From Pelecanus crispus (Eukaryota; Chordata; Aves; Pelecaniformes; Pelecanidae), in NCBI RefSeq assembly GCF_030463565.1, contig NC_134644.1, forward strand, positions 152,421,967 to 152,485,966: a stretch of 64,000 nucleotides of DNA, read 5' to 3'. Below the pieces are notes generated by a model. The model had not been told where the DNA came from and searched no databases. It saw only the letters and a list, made by a program, of their open reading frames with translations. Below are positions 48,401 to 60,400 of this stretch, piece by piece. The number at the start of each line of letters is the position of its first letter. Within the stretch, counting starts at the first letter, position 1. Made by a program: the position numbers and the translations under genes.

Positions 48401-51400
48401 TATTAATGATTAAACAACATTAACATTAAAATGCAAAACCTATTCATTTTGAAGAAACTAATGGTCCTTTGAAAGTGATATGGAGCAAATGTAACAAAAT
48501 TTCACATAACCAGAATTTGTGGAGCCATCTCCTGTTTCGAGGAGAGAAGTGTTAAGTAGTTGTTTTTAAATAGAAAAGGGAACTGTTTGGCATGGCACAT
48601 GTGAGTAATATTAAACATAGCTTTTCCAGTGAGGAAGGCAGGTCTTGAATGTCAGATCTCATGAGGGCTTAGGGATGGGGTTTCTCCATAGCTCTTCAGT
48701 TATCTTTGGTGTTTCATTGTCATGGTTGCCTTGTGTTTAATTTGGATTATCAATGATTTCTACGTCACTGTCTATTTTTAGAAAGGGGTTAGGATTTTGA
48801 AAGTACCACAGACTTCAAAAAAAGATTGGAATATAGTGAGATTACACCTGTAGTCAATCCCTATGACCTGGAGGTGAGGGAAGTAGCCTCACCTTGTTGA
48901 GAACTGATGAATAAATTCAACACTAGAGAAGGATTTAAATAAAGTTCTGGCATGTGTTTTAGAAGTTGGTCACCTTCAGATACTGAGTCCAGTTTGCACT
49001 CTTGGAAAACTTGTATCAACTCTCCTTTTTTTTGATCGACAGAATGATAGAATCATAGAATGCTTTGGGTTGGAAGGGACCTTTAGAGATCATCTAGCCC
49101 AACCCCCCTGCAGTGAGCAGGGACGTCTCAGGCATTGCTCAGGCATCTCATCGCATGATTGCTCAGGCAATCTCAGGCAATTTCAGTTTCATAAATGGTA
49201 TTTCTCAAAATGGCAGTTCTTTTCTTTTTTCATATCTTTATCTTTCATTTTCCAGTGTTGTAAAGAAAGTGGCCCAGTATATGGCTGATGTTCTAGAAGA
49301 CAGTAAAGATAAAGTTCAGGAGAATCTTCTGGCTAATGGAGGTAAAGTGTTAAGCACAATATATGCATCCTAAAAGTGTAGGAGGGAAGGCAATGATCCT
49401 GAAACATACTGAATGCTGCTTCTCTGTATGACATTCTGAAAGCCTAGTTTAGACATGGAAGCACTTTTTTCCATGAGTCACTTGCTCTGAAACAAATTAC
49501 AGGATCCAGAACAGCAAGAAATTAGATCTACATCTTAAATACTCACTTACAGAAGCCTTTTGATCCTTTAGGGCTGTATTTTGTCATCACTGGTCTATGA
49601 TGGAACATAAAAATTACTGTTACTGATCACTGTAAACATTCTTTGCATTAGTCTGTCATCTAAATAGGTATGATTTTATGTAAGCTATGCTGGAATACTC
49701 AGTTGTTCCCAAATCGCAATAGAATGCCTTTATAAAGCTAGTTGTCTTGTGGAAATACTTGTCCATTTTGTTATAGTAAAGAGTTGCACTGGTCTCTAAA
49801 TCAATATTTTGTTTTCAAAGCCATTTCATAAAATTTAAACAGCTTGTATTGATGCAAGAGAGGCTAATATGAGTGGGTTAACATGAAGACAAGTGCAGCA
49901 TTCCTAATTAACACAGTTATTCTTAGATAGGGGCTTGGAGTAGTCTTTCTCGTAGATACATTTACAAAACTGTTGCTTCAGGTGAGCCGCATAATCCTTG
50001 CCGCCTTTTTTCCTTTGTAACCCTCCTTTCTCCCACCTGTTTTTCACAGCAGGCAAAAAATAGTTCATCTTGTCTGTACTTCTCCAGCCATCATTGACTT
50101 AGTAGTAAATATCATTTAAGGTCTACAGAGGTGGAGAAACCAATATCCGAAGGCAGAGGTTATGGATAACTTGCAACTTGATTGTTTATTTTCAAATTTC
50201 TTAGGCAACAGGGTCCACACATGTGAAGGTCCTCTAACAGTCTGTTACAGTACTCTTCTGTTACAGCAGTCCTACATGGAATATAATACATCAGTCTTCT
50301 TATTGTCTATCTTAACAAAGTTGTTCTTTACAATTTTAGTTGACTTGGTCACCTATATAACAAGGTTCCAGTGGGATATGGCCAAATACCCAATCAAGCA
50401 ATCCTTGAAGAATATTTCAGAAATTATTGCAAAGGTAAGGTAATTTGTTTTATAAAACTTTCCTACTTAACTTGAGATATTTACACACAAAACTTGATAC
50501 TCAAAGCTATTTGTCTATCTTTGTTAGCTTCATGTAACTTTGATAACAATAGTAGTGAACCTGCTAGCAGTGTCTGTGTTTTAGTAACCAAAGAAGTCTG
50601 TTAGGATGGGGATAGGATTTGGAGAATGCTCCCTGAGGGCCATCATGCTGTCTTTGCTGATTTTTGTTTCCTAATCACTGAGTTAACAAATAAATAGCTA
50701 GCAAATTATGGTGCTTACGTCTAAAATTTTGCCATACTGGCACGCCATTTGTCTGATGTTCTCAAACTTGGTGGGCTACTAGCAGTGAACCAGGGAACGA
50801 ACTTACCTTTTGAAAGCAATGGCACTCAGTTATGAGGGGAAAAATAAGCCTTCAGTGTTAGAGGTAAGGAAAGGTCATTTAAGTGTTGTCACGGGTTTTC
50901 CCCCTGTCTTTACCTTGATAAAGTTTTTCACACTTTGGGGATTTCATTTAGTTTGTACTTGCTGTGAACATAGATAGGGTCCTCAGCAGTGACTTACTGT
51001 ATTCAAACAGTGAAAGAGTTCGCTGTAAGCTACCCTTGCTCTAATACCTACCTTCCTAGCTTTTTCAGTTTTTTTCTTTTCTGTTTTCTGTAATCTGCAA
51101 ACTAAACTGCTAATAATCCAAATCTTGGAATTATCTGTGTCAATAAAATACATAACCTGGAAAAAAGAAGCAGCTGCTCTGGGTACCTATAGAGATAGTC
51201 TTTGGTGATGCATATGTGGAAACTATAATCAGGGTGGGGATGGTGGTTAGTGCTGGCAGACTCATGCTTTGCTATAACTACAGATTCTCTACATGTTAGT
51301 TTCTTTCCTGAAACTATTAGTTTAAAACTTTTGCAGAGATTACAAAACCTTAATATATGGTACATAGCTGACTAAGAATGCAACTAACTTCAATTTTGAT

Positions 51401-54400
51401 ATTTTCTTCGGGGCTATCACTGTATCTTGAATTTACTTCACAAATTACACTCAGTAACTATTCCTGGAAGATGTCTGCAGTATGGAGGAACTGTTGTTGG
51501 AGGAAGACTGACTGTCTTACGACTCTTTAAGATTTGCACATTAAAAACATCCCACAGATACAAAATAATAATAATCTTAATATCTGACACTACTTATGTA
51601 CTTAAGCGTTTGCTTCTTCAGAAGGTATCAGAATGAAGCATTAAGCTGCTGCTTGGCAGGTATGGGCATGAAGTTTAAATTGGGAGAAAGAGGGGATAGA
51701 GGTGGGGAAAGAGGGATAGAGAGAACATAAGAGAGGGTGACATGATTTCTACAAGTCTTATCAAGGAAGTGGTTCTTGAAAAATTTTCTTTCTTTTGGTT
51801 TGGCCTTAGAATAGGAATGAAAGTTACTGAATTAAAAAGGAAAAAAAAGTCTTCAACTGTGTTTTGTCTCATTTATGGAACTTACCTGTTGCCATAGTAT
51901 AGAACTTGTGTTTGTAGCAATGAAGTTTGTTGAAAAAGTAACAAAGAACATGAAGGGATATGTCCTTTTATTGAAATATTATCGAGGATTTGGTACATGT
52001 TATCCTGTGTCCTGCAGTTTGCTAGATAATTCATCTGCTTGTAGCAAACTTGTACTCCAGAACCTGAACTTTAAATAACTGGCTTACATTGTTCATCTAA
52101 TTTAGGGACTTCATTGAGTTATTAGACTGGATACTAAACGCAGAGAAACAGGTCTGCTGGCATTCAGCCTGTATCATCCTGTTGAGGGTTTCCATTTTTC
52201 TGCATGTTTAGCTGTACCTGTCTTCTATAGGGACAGCTTCAGGGACACCTATATAATAAATCTAATTTCAAATATTTTAAAAAATGTTTTCAGTTGTGAG
52301 CTACAGATGTGCGTCCATGAAGAGGAGAAGGAAGATGACTGAAATTGCCTTACATCCTTGTAGAAGTGACACCTAGGAGATAATGTCACAGGACTTGAAG
52401 CAGTTTTGTCCCAAGGCAAAGAGAGTCCTGACATAGTTAAAATCTTTACTTTGGCATGTGATTAACATGAAGATACAGGAAAATTGATAGAGCTACATTA
52501 ATTAAAATCTGTGAAGCCTTTTGACATGTTGATGTTGAAATAACTTGAAAAGCTTGTCAAATCGTGAGATACTACTTTTCCTGTATGGTTCTGTATCCTT
52601 CTCACTCACTATTGCAGCACATTTTGATGTCTGCCAGAATGAGAGTAATGGCAACTGCAATGGGGAGTTTGTCAGTTGAGGAAAAATTACAGCAGTGTTG
52701 GAAACATTGAAAATAAAAGGAAATCTAATGAAACTATCCATCGCGGTTTTTCAGCTTTTAACTTTCAGAAGTATTGTGAAACCCCAGTGTCAATAATGAA
52801 GACTTTGGAGATGGTATCTGTGCCATGTGAGAGCAGTCACTTAATCTAGACATCATTTGTATTTGAAATTACGGTCATAAGACTTAGGCAAGGAGACAAT
52901 CTTGATAGCCTTAGTGCCCTAGTCCAATGTTTTCAGCAACCCAGGCATCTACTGAAGTACAACAGCTCGGTTGTGTAGTTACAAGATGACAGTTGTGTAT
53001 TGCCAATGACTGTGTAAGGGGTTTAAATATCTGGGTTTTTCTATGTGTGGAAATAGGCCCACTATGTTAGATTGATACTTTCTTTAGCAATATCATCAGT
53101 CTGCCTCAATATGCAATGACATCTATGAGTTACTGACCAGTTCTACTACCAAAAGGAAGTTTGTATTGTCACTTCATTTGGCAGTTTTACACAAATATAT
53201 TTCCAAGAGCTCTGCTGTGACATTGAGGTTTGCAGTTCTGCATTCTCTAACACTTTAATAGGAAGCAAAGCTGATTCTTGTTTACAGTAAACTCCAGTCA
53301 GTGCAGCAGTAACAGGCTTTTGTCTAAGCAGTCATCTTTTAAAAGGCTACTGGCTTTACAAATGAGAGCAATTAGAGTATTGACAATTAGGAAATGATGA
53401 ATGGAACTGGTTTGTAAAGGCAGTGTTTTGTATCAATGGGTTTTGCTTTTTGTCATTAAACAATGCATAGACTTGTTGAAATTTTTGATCCTTGGAAAAG
53501 GTGGAGGGGAAGGTCGTCAGTCTGGGAAAAAGTCCAAATGCACAAAGGTACTAGCTTAATAGCTTCTGATTAATTTTTCCCCTAATGCTGTCTTCTAGCT
53601 GTACAAAAAAAAAGTGCTATTTCTTGTAGTAAAAAAAGTTTTCATGAAGATGCGCGCTTTGTGATGCCTGCTGAAATGTTCCACATGCTTTGCTAAAGGT
53701 TGCATCAGTCACAGAATTTAAATAACCTTAAACATTCATCTGTTTAAACAGTAAATTGTCTTATTTTCAGAGTATTTTGTCTAAAGCATTGCTGTGTTTG
53801 TAAAGGTGCAAGCCATTAACATGTTGCCAAATGAAACTGCCAGAATGTTCAGGCTTTTATTGACTTCTTCCTGCTACAGACAAGCGTACTTATGTGTTAC
53901 CATAAACAAGGTCACTATATAACTAAGTGATGTTGCCTTTAAGAGAGATTTATTTTGTGGAAATAAAATCATATCTGGATCCCCCAGCTGAAGTGTTGTA
54001 TGCAAACAAAATGTTTTGTCAGTGGTGTAAGCCCAAATAAAGGGAGAGTCCCTTGACTGTGTTCAGATACTTGTCCCTGGGAATTTTTATATGCTTGTAT
54101 CTACATGCCATAGTGAGGAAGCAGTGATGGGGGGAGTAGGCAGCATTATGATGCTACACTAATACTGTACCACGTTCTTTCAGTTATCCAACTGCTACTA
54201 CGTATATTGATTTTTAAAATACTTCCTTGTATAGGGTACACACTGATAGGAGTATGATTGGATGTTTAAGACCTACTGATTGCTTAATTTGTTCTTCCAC
54301 TTGCTGCCAAGTTACGTAGCTAGGAGTGAATAATTTTTGGTAATCATTCTAATTAACCCTGGAGGATGAATTTGAGAAAGATGGTTTACTTGAGTAGCAG

Positions 54401-57400
54401 TGGCAAGCCAAATGTGAGAGTCTGAGTCTAAACAGTAAAATAGTTGGAACTTTGATATGAAAGTTTGAATGATGATTGAAGGTTGCCAGTGACATTAAAT
54501 GTAGAATGCTGCCTCTACTTGATTTGACAGATATAATTATTGTCTGAAATAAACTGGATTCAAGTCTGAAATAGTGTTTATCTGTCTACCCTGGAAGTGG
54601 CCCTGTGCAACTGCAGACATTCCAAAATACATAAGTTTTTACTAAATGAAGAAAGTCTCTATAAAACAGATTTTTCTTTATAGTTGTAAGCCACTGCCAA
54701 TGTAAAACAGCAGCATAAAAGATGACTTTGTGAAGGGACATGGTGATAGAATTTATTGTATTTTTCTTTGCAAACACACAGAATGGGAAGTAGTTCTGTT
54801 TGGGGGGGAAAGACATAAAATAATTGTGATAATATTTAGAACTGTAAATAGTAACAGCCATTTGGAATCAGGCAGGTGATGCATTTAGTTGATATTCTAT
54901 CTTTGAGTGTCCAAGGCTGTTCAGATTGAGGAAAGGTGCAAATTGCAGTAGGCAAATACAGTGCAACAGAGTTTCTTAAATTGTAGATGATGCAAAGCAT
55001 TAATGCTTTGGGTTACTTAATTCTTGATTTGCTATTCATAAAACTACCATCATTCTTGTCGCTGAAACTCTCGTGAGGGAAAAGTATAATGAGAAGTGAG
55101 GTAACAGCTGGAGGAAATGATACCTAGTGTTCACAAGTGTACTTGTATCACAGTAGGAGAGTAAACTTCAAATGATCTCTCCTGTCAGCTGAGATGGAGG
55201 ATGGTAGCCTCAAGGTGATGGAGTGATGATCAGCTGGATGCAGTAGCATGTCCAGTTGATACCAGAAAAGGATGTGTAACTTTTATTATTGGGTGATTTT
55301 CCTTTAAAGGAATTCTAACTTAAAGTTTTCTGAGTTAAGTTTGTCAAGCACTAGAGAAATAAATATTTTAACTTGAGTAGTTTTCGTTAAGTTCTTGTTG
55401 GCAGATGTAAGCTTTGAAATTGAGAAATCATTTAAAAACTATTCTAGTTCTCTAGACACTGTTCCTTTTCTTTTTATCTTTAAGGGAGTAAACCAGATTG
55501 ACAATGATCTGAAAGCAAGAGCCTCAGCATACAATAATCTGAAAGGGAACCTTCAAAACTTGGAAAGGAAGAATGCGTAAGTCACATTGGTTTTTGCTAA
55601 TGTAGCACAGGAAAGCTATCTAACCATGAAAACTTAGTAATGTGTGAAGCAGTACAGGCTCTAAGCATAATGTATTTTTGAGGTGGTTATCAATTTTGAA
55701 TAGCAGCTGTCATAAAAGCACACTTATTACCAGCTGACTGGCTGGTAATAGCTCACTTGTGATTTATAAGCAATTATGAAATACCCAAAAGTATGTACAA
55801 ATAGTATAAACTGCTGGAACTTTTGAGAGAAGATTGCTGTTCAAGTTGTGTGTAACACTGCTACTTAGGTGTCTGTCTAAACAAGGAAGTCTTTCCCTTC
55901 ACTCCAATTTATGCTTTAAGCATATCAATATTAATGGGTTTCTTCCCTCAAAATTAACCAGCGGAGACAGCTGTTGCATACATGGAGATAATAAACAAGG
56001 CCTGTGTGCTGTCTTGTCATGTACATGTGATGATTTTCTGAAATACAGTTGAGGTACAATAGTTCTTTTATGCAAATATGGTTGATTAATTTGACCCAAC
56101 CCTACCATTAGACTTAACAGTACAAGCCTGCTGACTGATTCAGAACCATGGGTCATACTAATGATAGCCATTTTATGAGTCAGCCTTAAGCGGCATCTTA
56201 AGCCATGGTGATTTGTCAGCTAAGCCCCATTAAATCTGTATATGTTCTTAGTCTTCTGTGAATATGAGGCAATATGCTGCTTTAAATTGTTATTAAGGTT
56301 CTGTATGTAGGTCTCTACTAGGTTAGTTCTAACTCTGAGGCTCCATATACTAGGCTTCACAATTAATGTTTTTAATGGTTCTTGTGTTTTCAAATCACTT
56401 CTAAAAAGATAATTTGGCTTCTGAAGTGTGTGAGGTATTTGGAATATGGAAATGATGCACAGCAGTAGAGCTACTGATAAAAAACTTTCAGTGACTTTAA
56501 GATACAAAATGTGTGTAAGGACACTTTGTTTTGTCTACTAATAGTGCATGCTTAAGTAAAATATATTTTTGAAAATTTATACTATCAAGCACTGTAAACT
56601 TGTCCAGAGCAATTAAATTCTTAACCATGTATTTACTCCAGCTGTCTTTGTTTCTCTGCAGGGGAAGCTTGCTAACCAGGAGTCTTGCTGATATTGTAAA
56701 GAAAGAGGACTTTGTACTTGATTCAGAATATTTGGTCACGTTATTAGTGATTGTACCGAAGTAAGTTTATTGTTTGTCCTAGGAGCAGAATAAAATAAGA
56801 AATTTAAATCAAGTAATAGATCCCACAACCCTATAATACTGTAAGAAAGGACATCTGAATTTGTTTGGGGTTTTCCTGGATGAACTAACACAAACTTTTG
56901 GATGCTTAGTAGAGACAAATGAGCCTGTGTACCTGTATTCCATTGTTCATGAGAACTCATCATAAGGAATGCTGAGTGCTCATGAATTAAGAAACACGAT
57001 ATTAGACTTATGTCTCTTATCTAATACTAGCCATGGCTAGTCGTGTTGCAGAAGGTATCCTTATGAAAATAGTAAGTACTGAGTAAAAACATGACTTGTT
57101 TTATATTAGGAGGCTTAATGATTGAATTATCCTGGTTAGGACTACACTGGCTTTCACCACTTAGTGAGCGAAGTGTGCTCTTTACTTCTTTGCTCTGCAC
57201 TTCTTCAGATTGCCAGGACGCTGCTTTTTCACTTTTATCGAAGTGTCTACCAATGGAACACTGCTTATGTCATGTCAAAGGTTTGCTGGGAACAGGTTGT
57301 TCCTGTCCAAAATGTTTAAACAACAAAAAAAAATCCACCTTTTGCCCAGCCAAGGAAAGTGGTGATAGATGTCCTTAAGACTCTTGTAAAATGAGAAAAT

Positions 57401-60400
57401 GGCACTAGACTGTCTTTCTGGAGCTGGGAACAAAGAGAGCTTCTAACTTGTAAAGATAGCCAGCAGGCTGATTATCACATGAAGCAGTAGTCTCTATCAC
57501 ATGTTAAACTCTGATGAAGGCAAAACAGTTTTGCAGTGTCTTTAGCAGAAAACGGGTAGTTAGTATATCTCAACTGTTATTTTTCTTTTACCTTGGACTT
57601 GCTTTTGGTGTTGAAAGGGTGGAACCTCTTCACTACCAACCACAGAAAGGCAGGGCTTCCAAAATTCTCAGTGGTCCTTCAGGCAAGTGTAGGACTCTGG
57701 GGAACCCATTTGTAATTGTGGAAAAGTATTGCTATTAGTAAGGCAGAAGAGCAGAGTTACATAAGGAGTTTCTGATAAACCTGGACAATTAAGTCCATTT
57801 GGTCCCCTGAGATCTGTACTTAATGATGACTAATTTAATTTCATAGTTCTTTGATTTCAAAAATTTTACACTTGCAAACTTACGTGAAGACTGAAGATAA
57901 AATATGTTACTTCTGCTGTCATTATAGGTTATTTAGCAATAATCTTAAAATCAGCGGGGAGGGCTGTCCTTGATGTCTTGCGTATTTCTGACAACCTACA
58001 CCTGGGTTGGAAGATGTGATGATTAAATGTTTTTAACATTTTTTTTAAAAAAAACTTGATCCATTAATCTACAATTTCTACAGTACTAAAAGTCTAACCA
58101 TAACCTGTGTATTCTCTAGGTTAAATTATAATGACTGGGTTAAGCAATATGAAACACTAGCAGAGATGGTTGTACCACGTTCCAGCAAGTAAGTTGTTAA
58201 ATGCTAAATCTCATATTTGCATGTGCTACATTTTATAAGTGTTCTTTATCTGTAGTGACTTTGAGTTTTAGATTGGTCAAAAACTTGACAGAATGTCTGG
58301 CTTTATAGCTTTATCTGATCAAGCTTGATTATGTTGTAGTTGAGGAGAAATTCAAAGGATCTCTAATTCTAGGGTTAACAAAGTTATCAAACTAACTTAT
58401 GTGGGAAGAGTAAAATAATTGAAAAGTTAATCTAGTTCAGGTCAGGCACATTCAGCTTCAAGCTACTGCATGGTGGGGTTTAGTAAGAAATACTAGCTGC
58501 TAGCCCGTAAGCTTTATGCCTGTATTCAGAGGACTTGAAACAAGTTACCTATGCTCTTTGAAAGCTGCTAAAGAATGAAGAACAGGAAGCGTAGACGGCT
58601 TTCTTGTGTGCAAAGAAAAGTAACTTGTCTGTTTTGGGCTAACAAAAGTCCTCGGTACCAAGTGGGTGCTTGGTGTCTGTGAAGGGCAACGCCGAGGCCA
58701 GGATTTGATAATACTGTTAAGCCACTTCAGTAATCTTGTAACCACATTGAAAATAAAGTCAACATGTAGCACAGAGCATTGCTGTGTTGTTAATTTTAAC
58801 TGACAGAGTGAGGTTTTGATCAGGCAGATCTGGTATTACCAGCTCTGTGCCAGTTATAAAATCTGAACTGACCGGCTAACTTCACATTTGAGTTGGATCA
58901 GCTTAAGCCTAGTAGGAGATCTGCTAATGATTCTTATTTAATTACCGGGAAACCATGATCTAGGGATAGCTTAAGAAGGGGTGACTTGTTAAACTGTTGG
59001 ATGATGCTTATATTGAAGACAGTATGACACTGAGGAACAGTCTGAATCTCTTCAAGCTTTTTTCTTAAGATGAAGTCTCAAAATAAGCAGTATTGTCTTG
59101 AACTCTAAAATAGTAAATCTAGGGGTTGTCTTTACAGCCTTAGAAACACTTTTTCTTACCAATCTACATCTTTTTTAATTTATGTCCTTTTCTGTTTTAA
59201 ATCCATTTCCTTTTTCTTTAAAACAGGCATTTCTAAGAACTCTGTAGCCCAAACTTTTCAGTATTAAACCAGCTTTAGTTTCTTTTTCTGTAAAATTATT
59301 TGAACTCAAACAAATATCCAGACATGTATGAAGTGCTTCTGAGTTGTGAAGTCTCTGAATGTGAAATGGATACTACTCCCCTTCTAAAGGATGGCAATAA
59401 GAGCAGTTGCTAAAGTTTTAGTTACTTTCTGCATAAGGTGTTCAATTTGGGAACTAATTCCGTGTGATTATCTACATTTATGTTCTTGCCTAGTAGTGAT
59501 AAAGTACAACTTAAGCTACTGTATATCAGATCTGTGGTGACTTGAACCTTATTAATTCTGACACTTTTTTTTCCTGTGTAGTGTACTCTTTGAGGATCAA
59601 GATAGTTACCTTTGTAATGTCACCTTGTTCAGGAAGGCAGTGGATGACTTCAAGCATAAAGCCAGAGAATATAAGTAAGGCTTATTTTGTGTGTGTTCTG
59701 TGTCTCATGCTTTGAAGGATCTCTAGATAGCCACTTCTAATTTTATTCACTTCCAAATGCAGATTTATGGTCCGTGACTTCCAGTACAACGAAGAAGAGA
59801 TGAAAGCGGATAAAGAAGAAATGAATAGACTGTCAACTGACAAGAAGAAACAGTTTGTAAGTCTGTATAAACTAGTCATTATAGAAACATGAGACATCTA
59901 AGACTTGTTATTGCTACATAACAATTTCATGAACTTGTGATTCTGAGGAATGTCATCCTTGCAATGCTGATGTAGTCAGCCTGCCACCCAGCTAGTCTGC
60001 TCAGGGATAATTGAGTTTCCTGTACAAATGCTCCTCACTGCGTTGAACCAAGTGCTGATATTGCAGCCGGCTGGTAATATATGAAGTTTGAAAATGGACA
60101 AGCATTTGAATGAAATAATCAGATATTACTAAAATGGTCCTTAGTGTAGTTAGCCCACGGCAACTGAGATGGTGTACTGAAGAGACAATGGGAGTCTCAT
60201 TAAATTTCTCTTTACTTAGTATCAAACACCCTTGAGCCATTATGCCCATAGCGAACTCTGCCTTTAAGTTGTCTTTTTATTATCGTGGTACAGATACTCA
60301 ATATCTGCTCAAACATGCTTAATGGGCTGAATCTCTTTCTGAAGTTTGAATAACTTCCCCTCACCCCCCCTTCCCTTTCACAGGGGCCTCTGGTTCGGTG

